Virus record (IMG/VR): IMGVR_UViG_3300047318_000318
Location: 1-22,463 of that record
Strand: one strand, 5' to 3'
Source: a virus
Length of the DNA: 22,463 nucleotides
The notes under the pieces were generated by a model that was given only the letters and a program-made list of their open reading frames with translations, was not told where the DNA came from and did no database searches. Position numbers and translations under genes: made by a program. This document shows, in pieces, positions 13,428 through 19,654 of the stretch; the first letter of the stretch is position 1; each line of letters starts with the position of its first letter.

Positions 13428-14102
13428 ATGAACCCTTCGATTCTGAGAGTCAGCCAGGGCGCACAAAACACACTCGACGCCGATGCCCTGGACAACGGTG
13501 TTCTGCGCGTGGTGCCGATGGACTATTACGCGCAGTTCTCACAAACCGACCTGTCCGGCTTTTGCCTGCGTCACGGCCTGTATTGTCTGCCCACGGTTGA
13601 GTTGCTCGATAAGATCAACGAGTTGATTCTAGAGGCGAGCCCGACCCGATCCGCTATTGAGATCGGCAGCGGCAACGGTGTACTCGGCAAGGCGCTCGGC
13701 ATTCCCTGCACCGATAGCCATATGCAAGAAGACCCGGCCGTGATTGCCCTGTATCGAACGATGGGCCAGCCGGTTATCACCTATGGCCCGCACGTCGAAC
13801 GCCTGGACGCCGAGGCAGCGGTTGCCCGGTACAAGCCAGAGGTGGTGGTCGCCGCGTGGGTCACGCACAAATACAACGAAGCCGAACACCATCGGGCCGG
13901 CAACGTGTACGGCGTGGACGAGGTGGCGCTACTCGGCCAAATCAAACGATACATTCTTGTCGGCAACCTTTCAGTTCACCAACACAAACCACTGTTAGTC
14001 CTGCCCTACATCGTCCACGAGAGCGACGCGATTTTTTCTCGCTCGCTCAAGCCAGAGGGTAACGGCGTGGTCGTGTGGGATAACCCGGAGTGGAAACCAT
14101 GA
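13428..14102 (+). CDS. SAM-dependent methyltransferase-like protein, 224 aa (moron)
   Basis: The ATG at 13428 follows AGG with a 7-nt gap. Upstream in-frame codons run into the promoter and terminator and are not likely used. Residues 75-90 (SAIEIGSGNGVLGKAL) match motif I of class I methyltransferases, with the E-x-GxGxG signature. CTDSHMQ (94-100) may supply the acidic motif II position (D96), and PEVVVAAWVTHKYN (137-150) fits the motif IV strand. The later strands RYILVGNLSVH and GVVVWDNPEW complete a Rossmann-like order. The substrate is unknown. No DNA-methyltransferase DPPY or NPPY box is seen, so a DNA target is not favoured. The gene stands alone with its partner on the plus strand inside the minus-strand late operon and ends overlapping its partner as ATGA, the pattern of a moron expressed in the lysogen. 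Confidence 0.75.
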   Translation: MNPSILRVSQGAQNTLDADALDNGVLRVVPMDYYAQFSQTDLSGFCLRHGLYCLPTVELLDKINELILEASPTRSAIEIGSGNGVLGKALGIPCTDSHMQEDPAVIALYRTMGQPVITYGPHVERLDAEAAVARYKPEVVVAAWVTHKYNEAEHHRAGNVYGVDEVALLGQIKRYILVGNLSVHQHKPLLVLPYIVHESDAIFSRSLKPEGNGVVVWDNPEWKP

Positions 14103-14437
14103 ACAAAGATAAGCGGCCGAACTCAGTCGGGCTCGGGATATCCGAGGAAGACGTAATAGAAATGGGCTACCAATACGCGCGCCAGCTAGACGACGGCACA
14201 TGGTTGGCGGTCGCAAAAATGTTCACCAACGGCCGGCTCTATTTCAATCTGGACTACCACGGGTCTGAGTGTTGCTACTGCTATAAGTCCGTGGCCGAGG
14301 CGGTCGCGGCCATGATGGCATTCGATCCAGCGCGCGACGAGGAACCGCAAGGCTGGCACAAAGACCCGGTGAACAATCGCATTCGCCCCAATGGTGATGC
14401 CTCTAAGGAAACCATCGGTTATCCGCCCGTGACCTAA
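14099..14437 (+). CDS. Hypothetical protein, 112 aa (moron partner)
   Basis: I do not recognise this protein. It starts at ATG 14099 inside the stop of the methyltransferase-like gene (ATGA), with GGAG 8 nt upstream, so translation is coupled and the two probably act together. Residues about 28-60 look like a small beta sheet with a Cys cluster (GTWLAVAKMFTNGRLYFNLD, then ECCYCY at about 58-63). A helix follows (SVAEAVAAMMAFD). The C-terminal 35 residues (GWHKDPVNNRIRPNG) look loop-like. A metal site through the Cys cluster is possible. The stop overlaps the stop of the DUF3168 gene on the other strand by a few bases, leaving no room for a separate terminator. Confidence 0.65.
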   Translation: MNKDKRPNSVGLGISEEDVIEMGYQYARQLDDGTWLAVAKMFTNGRLYFNLDYHGSECCYCYKSVAEAVAAMMAFDPARDEEPQGWHKDPVNNRIRPNGDASKETIGYPPVT

Positions 14438-14802
14438 GCGGTCAACTGCCAGACCGAATAATCGAGCACCATGTAAAACAGATTCGTCTCGGGGTCGTAT
14501 AAATCCTGATCGCTGAGGAACACCACCTCGAACAGCGCGCTGGCCTCAATGGCGGTTTGCACGGCCAGAGCGATCTGCTTGGCCTCGCCGTAGTTTTGCG
14601 ACCAGCAATTGACCTGCATACGGGCGTGCCGCATCAGCCCCGAATCGGTCAGCGATGGGACGCGCTCGCCCGCGACCAGTGAATACGTCACGTATGGGCG
14701 CACCTCGCCCTCTGGCAAAACCCCGGCCGCGATCCGTTGGCCGACCAGCGCGGTGACGGCGGAGGCGGCGAGCATTGCCGCACGCAAGTCGATTTCAATC
14801 AT
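14434..14802 (-). CDS. DUF3168 tail terminator/completion protein, 122 aa
   Basis: The protein matches the DUF3168 family, which caps the tail tube and binds the head connector (lambda gpU / SPP1 gp17 position). Signs are MIEIDLRAAMLAASAVTALVGQRI at the start (written in the family as a helix followed by ALVG-x-RI), GEVRPYVTYSLVAGERV (about 32-48), RMQVNCWSQNYGEAKQIA (about 61-78) and the final FYMVLDYSVWQ strand. Length is normal. The start overlaps the gp10-like stop as ATGA. The moron pair follows on the opposite strand, so the late transcript must cross about 1 kb of antisense before reaching the tail tube gene. Confidence 0.87.
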   Translation of the reverse strand: MIEIDLRAAMLAASAVTALVGQRIAAGVLPEGEVRPYVTYSLVAGERVPSLTDSGLMRHARMQVNCWSQNYGEAKQIALAVQTAIEASALFEVVFLSDQDLYDPETNLFYMVLDYSVWQLTA

Positions 14803-15305
14803 GCGGCTTTACTCCCCTGCTCACGCGCCAGCTTTTCAGCCTCACGCGCAATGCGACGTTTCGCGAATTCCTCAAACCGGCGCAGCGCTGCGAACTTCTG
14901 CGCCTCGAATGCCGGGCGCAGGAACGGATGGGCCGGCATGTTGGCCGTTCCGAATTCGAGGAAGTGCCAGTACCAGGGGTCGTCGGGATTGTAGGCCGCG
15001 TTCTTCTTCGCCTTGCCGCCTTTGAACTCTTTAATCTTTTTGGCGCTCAATCCTTTGACGGTCAGGTACACGCCGAATTTATCCCGCTTGGAGCGCTTGA
15101 TGGTGATGGCACTTCTCACGGTGCCGGGCTTGCGCCCATACGCTGGCTTCTTCAGGACCGGCGCGCGCGCTTGTGCGTCCTTGCGGATGACTTGAGCGCC
15201 CGCGCGCAACGCTGCACGCAAGACTTTTTCACCCAGCCGGGCCGGCAATTTTTCCAGGGTCGCTTTGATTTCGCGCAGCCCCAGGACATTTATCTCATCG
15301 GCCAT
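14799..15305 (-). CDS. HK97 gp10-like head-tail/minor tail protein, 168 aa
   Basis: This belongs to the HK97 gp10 family of neck or tail completion proteins. It shows the usual start (NVLGLREIKATLEKLPARLGEKVLRAALRAGAQVIRKDAQARAP in overlapping order: LREIKATLEKLP, KVLRAALRAGAQVI, DAQARAPV), the GTVRSAITIKRSK strand and the hallmark YWHFLEFGTANMPAHPFLRPAFE near residues 113-135 (read as YWHFLEFGT and MPAHPFLRPAF). The last 30 residues are a charged helix. Length is typical. It overlaps the head-closure gene by 11 bp and the DUF3168 gene by 4 bp, so the three are tightly coupled. Confidence 0.92.
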   Translation of the reverse strand: MADEINVLGLREIKATLEKLPARLGEKVLRAALRAGAQVIRKDAQARAPVLKKPAYGRKPGTVRSAITIKRSKRDKFGVYLTVKGLSAKKIKEFKGGKAKKNAAYNPDDPWYWHFLEFGTANMPAHPFLRPAFEAQKFAALRRFEEFAKRRIAREAEKLAREQGSKAA

Positions 15306-15624
15306 CGCTCAGCCCCTCGGTCGCCAGGATTTCAAGCGACGCGCCAATTTCCATTGCGTTGATAATCGACTTCAAGTCAAAGCCACGGCTGTCGAAAAGC
15401 ATTCGATCAGCCGCCTCAAGTCCAGGCAAATACCGGCAGCGTATACGGTGCGTCAATTCGGCCTGGACCTGTTGCGCGGACAGCAGCTCGCGGCCACTGA
15501 TCGGCTCGACGGACGCCCACACTGTCGCGATGTCATCCCACCCTTCGAGGGGTTGCCCGTATGAATCGCGCCCAGTCTTGCGCGACTGAAAAGTCACGCG
15601 ATGGCGGAGCGGTCCCAGTCTCAT
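15295..15624 (-). CDS. Phage head closure (head-tail joining) protein, 109 aa
   Basis: The family is the SPP1 gp16 / HK97 gp7-like head-tail joining proteins, which seal the connector after DNA packaging. Signs are GPLRHRVTFQSRKTGRDSYGQ at the start (family pattern LR.RV.lq....t.D.yG), W-x-D-IATVWASVEPISGRE (about 29-45) and the RIRCRYLPGLEAADRM segment, followed by LEILATEG. Length of about 109 is normal. The ATG overlaps the connector stop as ATGA. No oddities are seen. Confidence 0.9.
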   Translation of the reverse strand: MRLGPLRHRVTFQSRKTGRDSYGQPLEGWDDIATVWASVEPISGRELLSAQQVQAELTHRIRCRYLPGLEAADRMLFDSRGFDLKSIINAMEIGASLEILATEGLSDGR

Positions 15625-16196
15625 GCAACCCCCGGAATCACATACGGGGCCAGGAGCGAATCAACGCTCATTGGCAGGGCGGAGGTTATGCTGCCAATGA
15701 TTACCGGCTCGCGGTTTTGGTCCCAGTGCGCTATCAGTAGCATCAGCGCCGACACCAGATCGGCCGGCACCGAAGCGGCAGCTCCATAGCCCGCTGTGAA
15801 CTTGACGCGGACTGACATCGGTTGGTCGCGTGTGGTCGGCCATTGCACTTGATAGGCGCGGTGAACCAGACCAATCATGCCGGCCTTGTCGACGACGTAT
15901 TGATTGGACGCCAGGGTCTGCGTCGCGCCGGCCGTATCGACATAGGTGATTTCGTCCACCGATTGCAGCGGCGGCAGTGGCAGGGAAATCGACCCGCACG
16001 GAAACCGGTCGAGCACCAGCGTCCAGGTCTGTGTCACGAACGCGCGGCGACACACCGTCTCAGCGTGTCGGGTAGCGGCGGCAATCAACCGCGTTACCCC
16101 CGCGTCATCCACCGAGCTGTCAATGCGGAGGCGCGTCTTCACCTCGGCCAGCGTGACGGGTTCAGTCGTGGGAGCCGTGACTAGTTCCAGGCGCAT
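15621..16196 (-). CDS. HK97 gp6-like head-tail connector, 191 aa
   Basis: The protein fits the gp6-like connector family that forms a ring under the portal. The start region is diagnostic: EPVTLAEVKTRLRIDSS (residues about 12-28), then VTRLIAAATRHAETVCRRAF (about 34-53) and TQTWTLVLDRFP. A strand-rich middle (SISLPLPPLQSVDEITYVD, QTLASNQYVVD) and a helical end (PADLVSALMLLIAHWDQNREP) complete the pattern. Length is in the normal range of 100-200 for this family. It starts a few bases after the 60-aa gene upstream. Confidence 0.9.
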   Translation of the reverse strand: MRLELVTAPTTEPVTLAEVKTRLRIDSSVDDAGVTRLIAAATRHAETVCRRAFVTQTWTLVLDRFPCGSISLPLPPLQSVDEITYVDTAGATQTLASNQYVVDKAGMIGLVHRAYQVQWPTTRDQPMSVRVKFTAGYGAAASVPADLVSALMLLIAHWDQNREPVIIGSITSALPMSVDSLLAPYVIPGVA

Positions 16197-16199
16197 AGG

Positions 16200-16382
16200 T
16201 CAGGCCTCGGCGGTTTGCAGGCAGTAGGCGACAGCCGCCTTGTCATCGTCGACAAGACCGTCAGCCTTCAGGGCGGCGATTGCCAGCGTCGGCAACTCGA
16301 CCACTTGATTCGGTTTGTATTCGGTTTGCTCGTACCAGAACGTCACCAGGACGCGGGCACAAATGGTTTTAACTACGGCCAT
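16200..16382 (-). CDS. Hypothetical protein, 60 aa, between capsid and connector
   Basis: A small protein preceded by GAGGTGGAAAA before its ATG, an adequate ribosome binding site. It shows a strand (KTICARVLVTFWYEQTEYKPNQVVELP), a helix (LAIAALKADGLVDDDKAAVAYCLQ) and no membrane segment. Small ORFs with the pattern Y-x-x-G/N-x-V-x-L/V-x ... A-x-x-L-x-x-x-G-x-V occur in this place in many HK97-like phages. They have been linked to head-tail joining or capsid accessory roles, but no function can be given here. It lies just after the capsid terminator, so its mRNA must arise by read-through or from a local promoter. Confidence 0.7.
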   Translation of the reverse strand: MAVVKTICARVLVTFWYEQTEYKPNQVVELPTLAIAALKADGLVDDDKAAVAYCLQTAEA

Positions 16383-16400
16383 TTTTCCACCTCGACAAAG

Positions 16401-16433
16401 TAAAAAAACGGGGCGAGCCGAAGCCCGCCCCGT
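16401..16433 (-). terminator. Terminator after the major capsid gene (UUCG loop)
   Basis: On the minus strand ACGGGGCGGGC and GCTCGCCCCGT pair over 11 bp (one G-U) around a TTCG tetraloop closed by C-G, followed by TTTTTTTA. It begins 6 nt after the capsid stop codon. This is the strongest terminator in the window. Confidence 0.92.
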
Positions 16434-16438
16434 GGGGC

Positions 16439-17644
16439 TTACGTCGCGGAGTGCGCGTAGTACTTCACAGCGGCGGTGTCCATCAGGTTGCCACCCGAGC
16501 GAATGAACGCCAGGAAGCCGACCTGCCCTTTGGAGGCATACGCGGAATCATCGAAGCGCATCAGCGACACAGCCATCGCGTCGCGCACAATGTACTTCTT
16601 GAAATCCCCGTAAATGATGGACTTCGCGTTCGCGGCTGGCACTGCCATGTCGTTGTTAATCACAACCGACTTCCCGAGCAGCAGGTCAGGAGCGCCGGCA
16701 GTAATGCCCGCCTCATAGCCTGGAGTCCAGATCGGACGGCCAGCGGTGTCCTTCAGTTTGCGCAGCACGCCGCGCACCGTCTGGTTGAACATGAACATGC
16801 AAGTACCGCCGAGCTGGTACGCCTCGTTCACCGATTCGAGCAGGTCGACCAGATCGTCATAAATGACGGTCAGAGTCTGGCCGGTCGTGCCCACCTTGCC
16901 GGCCGACGCGCCGGTCACGATACCGCGCGGCTGGCCGGTGCCGGTGCCGGTGGTGAAGTGCTGGTTCTCGATGCGGCCGATTCGCTCAATGATGCGGCGG
17001 CGCACGAACGCCTCGATGTCCACCGAGCTGTCCTGGAGCAGCTCAATAGGGACCGCGATGATTTTGGAGCTGTACTTGAACACGTTCAGACCCACGGTCC
17101 CGAACGATGGGTCGAGCGCAGCGGCGGCCGTGTTCTCTGCGAGCAGCTCGCCCACCTCAGCAGTGCCGTCAGTCGACGGATAGCTCAGCGGGTTGCCCTG
17201 CGCAGTGGTCAGTTGGTCGGCCACCGCACGCACACCGCCGTATGCCTTGAGCGATTCGATCAGCTCAGACGCTACCGCCGACGGCACGGTGTAACCACCC
17301 TCGGAACCGGTGGTGGTAGACATGGTGTTGTACAGCTTGGACGCCTGCTCAGCGCTCAAACCTTTTTCACCGCGACGCATCCAGGCGTCAAAAATTTTGA
17401 TGTCCGACAGCGGGTCGTCATTCTTGGCAGTCGGGTCGCGGTGCTGAATGCGTTCCTCGGCCGCGAGGTCGAGCAACTTCTGCTCGCGCTCAATGCGCGA
17501 ATCGATGTCCAGGATTTCGCCGGTCAGGCCGTCATACTTGGTCTGGTTCTCGGCGGTCCATTTGCTGTCCTTGGATTCGTCCAGCAATTTGCGCGCCTCG
17601 ATGGCAAGACCACTGCGGCGCTCGCGCATAGCTTGAATAGTCAT
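16439..17644 (-). CDS. HK97-family major capsid protein, 401 aa
   Basis: The N-terminal 75 residues are a charged coiled coil (MRERRSGLAIEARKLLDE, EILDIDSRIEREQKLLDLAAEE), the delta/scaffold domain that is usually cut off by the prohead protease. The mature part starts around the MSTTTGSEGGYTVPSAVASELIE segment (read as TGSEGGYTVP, VASELIESL), a hallmark of the family, and continues with FKYSSKIIAVPIELLQDSSVDIE, RIGRIENQHFTTGTG and the GSSV-like end GDFKKYIVRDAMAVSLMR and GFLAFIRSGG. The ATG at 17644 has GGAG with 8 nt spacing; longer in-frame starts run through a terminator and are rejected. It is bracketed by terminators on both sides, which sets it apart as a separately controlled gene. 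Protease upstream supports maturation by cleavage. Confidence 0.95.
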   Translation of the reverse strand: MTIQAMRERRSGLAIEARKLLDESKDSKWTAENQTKYDGLTGEILDIDSRIEREQKLLDLAAEERIQHRDPTAKNDDPLSDIKIFDAWMRRGEKGLSAEQASKLYNTMSTTTGSEGGYTVPSAVASELIESLKAYGGVRAVADQLTTAQGNPLSYPSTDGTAEVGELLAENTAAAALDPSFGTVGLNVFKYSSKIIAVPIELLQDSSVDIEAFVRRRIIERIGRIENQHFTTGTGTGQPRGIVTGASAGKVGTTGQTLTVIYDDLVDLLESVNEAYQLGGTCMFMFNQTVRGVLRKLKDTAGRPIWTPGYEAGITAGAPDLLLGKSVVINNDMAVPAANAKSIIYGDFKKYIVRDAMAVSLMRFDDSAYASKGQVGFLAFIRSGGNLMDTAAVKYYAHSAT

Positions 17645-17662
17645 TTCATTTTCTCCAGGCAT

Positions 17663-17686
17663 AAAAAAACCCGCCGATGGCGGGTT
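17663..17686 (-). terminator. Terminator upstream of the major capsid gene
   Basis: On the minus strand AACCCGCC and GGCGGGTT form a perfect 8-bp stem with a 3-nt loop, followed by seven T bases in all. It lies between the protease stop and the capsid ribosome binding site. Confidence 0.88.
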
Positions 17687-17708
17687 GGGGTTCGCGATGG
17701 CGCGAGGC

Positions 17709-18416
17709 CTATGGCGCGATGGTTTCGAGCAGCGACAACCGGCGCTCAAGAGCGGCGCGGTCGAACACTGGTTCAGTTTCAGGGGGGTCAGTCAGAGCGG
17801 CGGGCGCATTGCCGTAGGCCGCCAAATTCCATTGGTTGCGTGCGGCCTTCTGGCCCGCTGCGATCCGGTCGACAAAGCCATTGGCTACCGCTTCCTCAGC
17901 GGTGAACCAAGTCGTGGCCGCCATCATGGCCGCCAGCTCATCGGCCGGCTTGCCGGTCTTGCGCTGGTAATCGGCAACGATACTGGCGTCCACTTTGCGC
18001 AGCAGCTCGGCGGTTTGTACGAACTCGTCCGCGTTGCCAATGCCGATTGTCCAGGCGTTGTGAATCATAAAAAAACCGCCCTCGGCAATCTCCACCTCAT
18101 CGGCCGCCAGGGCGACGTAGGTCGCAGCGCTGGCCGCTTGGCCGTCGATGTGGGCGATGACACGGGCCGGATGTTGGGCCAGCGCGGTCGCGATGGTGCG
18201 GCCGTCGAACACATCGCCACCGGGCGAGTTGATGCGAAGGTGAATTACGTCCACGTCCAGGGCCACCAGTTGCGGGACAAAATCCCGCGCACCGACACCA
18301 CCCCAGTCGCCGCCAATAATGTCGTAAATGTAGACGGTCGCCTCGCGGCCGGCCTGCTCAATACGGGCCGAACGTGGGGCCGCTTGATTGCTTAGGAAGA
18401 GCTGCATCAGCTTCAT
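17709..18416 (-). CDS. ClpP-type prohead protease, 235 aa
   Basis: A serine protease of the ClpP/S14 class that matures the capsid. The start at 18416 overlaps the portal stop as TAATG, with AGGGG 8 nt upstream. A longer in-frame start at 18635 lies inside the portal gene and is not credible. The catalytic Ser is S96 in GQAASAATYVALAADEVEI (read GQAASAATY) and the His is H119 in FFMIHNAW. The SPGGDVFDG loop (64-72) forms the oxyanion region. The S-to-H distance of 23 matches ClpP (25). The third residue of the triad cannot be assigned: AATTWFTAEEAVANGFVD has no acidic residue at the usual distance. The C-terminal 40 residues (NAPAALTDPPETEPVFDRAALERRLSLLE in part) are a flexible or coiled addition. 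Confidence 0.92.
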   Translation of the reverse strand: MKLMQLFLSNQAAPRSARIEQAGREATVYIYDIIGGDWGGVGARDFVPQLVALDVDVIHLRINSPGGDVFDGRTIATALAQHPARVIAHIDGQAASAATYVALAADEVEIAEGGFFMIHNAWTIGIGNADEFVQTAELLRKVDASIVADYQRKTGKPADELAAMMAATTWFTAEEAVANGFVDRIAAGQKAARNQWNLAAYGNAPAALTDPPETEPVFDRAALERRLSLLETIAP

Positions 18417-19654
18417 TAGCTGGCCCCTTGTGGTGTGGTGGTGGTGATGTACAGCACGTCGCCACCCGGCACGGGCGGCAGGTTCTTTAGGCGGCGCGCT
18501 TCGTTGACGGTGCGCCAGCCTTGTGCCCCAGGACCGCCGAGCGACTTCGCGATGACTTCCGATTCGGTAATGCTGTCGCCGGCCAGCAATCCGTCGCGAT
18601 TGAACTCGACGAAATAGCGCGGCGAACGGGGCCACAGCTTGCGGTTCAATTCCTGCTCAATGCGACGCAGATGCGGGCCGAGCGTGTAGCGGACAAACCC
18701 AATACTCATTTGCTCGATGCCACTGCCCCAGCTCGTGGACGAACTCGTCTCTCCGATCATGTGGGGAGGCACACCGAAGGCGCGCGCGATCTCGATCACC
18801 TGGAACTTCCGGGTTTCCAGTAGCTGCGCGTCCTCGGCCGACAGGCTGATTGATTCGACCTTGCCGCCGTTCACCAGGAGCAGAGGCTTGTGACGATTGC
18901 CCTGGCCGGTATAGCGCTCGGTGAATTGCTCGCGCAAATGGTTCTGTTGATTCTCAGTTGGGGCCACGCCTTGCGGATAGGACAGGGCAATCGATGGCGA
19001 CGCCCCATTGGCGAAGAATTCGCCCGCGTAATCATCCGCCGCCAAGGCGGTGCCGACCGCTTGCCGGGCCGCGAATCGGATCACCGATTCACCGTGACAG
19101 CCATCAAAACCGAAGCCGGGAAAATGCAAAACGTCGTCAGCAAACAGGCCGTAATTCGACACGCCGTCGCTGACGAAATACACCAGCCGGCCTTCGCGCA
19201 ATTCGATGTCCACACACTGGCGCGGCAGCGGCATGAACCCGGTGACGTTGCCATTTCGGTCGCGCAAAATTTGGGCGATACCATCGCCGCGCATCAGCGA
19301 AGACGCCAGCATCCACTCCCAAAAACTGCACGCGGTCAGCGTGGGATAGGGCGACTCGTTCAGCATCCACCACACCGGATGGTCGACAGCCTTGCGCCCA
19401 CCGTCTGGGGTCCGCTCATATACAGGCAGCGGCAGCAGGGCCACGGCCCCCGCGATCAGCCGCACGCACGAGTAAACCGCCGCGCTTCGCTTGCTCGATT
19501 CCACTGTCACCGCGACGCCTGACGACGCCGGCTTCACACCGAAAAATTCGGCCAATTCCTCGGGCGTTGTACCCCAACCGGTTAGCGCTTTGACCTCCGC
19601 GCGGAGCGCGTCGACCTCCTGCTCCAGCTTCTTGCGCTTGCCGAAATTGAACAT
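18416..19654 (-). CDS. HK97-type portal protein, 412 aa
   Basis: This is the dodecameric ring at the packaging vertex. The N-terminus has a short coiled coil (KLEQEVDALRAEVKAL). Family segments follow: SSKRSAAVYSCVRLIAGAVALLPLPVYER (read SAAVYSCVRLIAGAVALLPLP), HPVWWMLNESPYPTLTACSFWEWML, GDGIAQILRDRNGNVTGFMPL, DDVLHFPGFG, YAGEFFANGASPSIAL, then KFQVIEIARAFGVPPHMIGE and SSSTSWGSGIEQMSIGFVRYTLGPHLRRIEQELNR (read WGSGIEQMSIGFV). These are the standard HK97 portal signatures in the standard order. Length of 412 is typical. The start overlaps the terminase stop as TGATG. Confidence 0.96.
   Translation of the reverse strand: MFNFGKRKKLEQEVDALRAEVKALTGWGTTPEELAEFFGVKPASSGVAVTVESSKRSAAVYSCVRLIAGAVALLPLPVYERTPDGGRKAVDHPVWWMLNESPYPTLTACSFWEWMLASSLMRGDGIAQILRDRNGNVTGFMPLPRQCVDIELREGRLVYFVSDGVSNYGLFADDVLHFPGFGFDGCHGESVIRFAARQAVGTALAADDYAGEFFANGASPSIALSYPQGVAPTENQQNHLREQFTERYTGQGNRHKPLLLVNGGKVESISLSAEDAQLLETRKFQVIEIARAFGVPPHMIGETSSSTSWGSGIEQMSIGFVRYTLGPHLRRIEQELNRKLWPRSPRYFVEFNRDGLLAGDSITESEVIAKSLGGPGAQGWRTVNEARRLKNLPPVPGGDVLYITTTTPQGAS

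Noticed and set aside
11662-13431. 589-residue open frame on the plus strand
   Set aside because: It lies antisense to the tape measure, chaperone and tail tube genes, has no ribosome binding site, and reads like the shadow of high-GC coding sequence.
16439-17749. Longer version of the capsid protein starting at 17749
   Set aside because: The extension would be translated through a terminator hairpin. The ATG at 17644 has a strong ribosome binding site.
16451-17905. 484-residue open frame on the plus strand
   Set aside because: It is antisense to the capsid gene and crosses its terminator. Composition (His, Arg, Gln rich) is typical of a mirror frame.
17709-18635. Longer version of the protease starting at 18635
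   Set aside because: The added residues lie within the portal gene and include a low-complexity His run. The ATG at 18416 with a good ribosome binding site and TAATG overlap is better.
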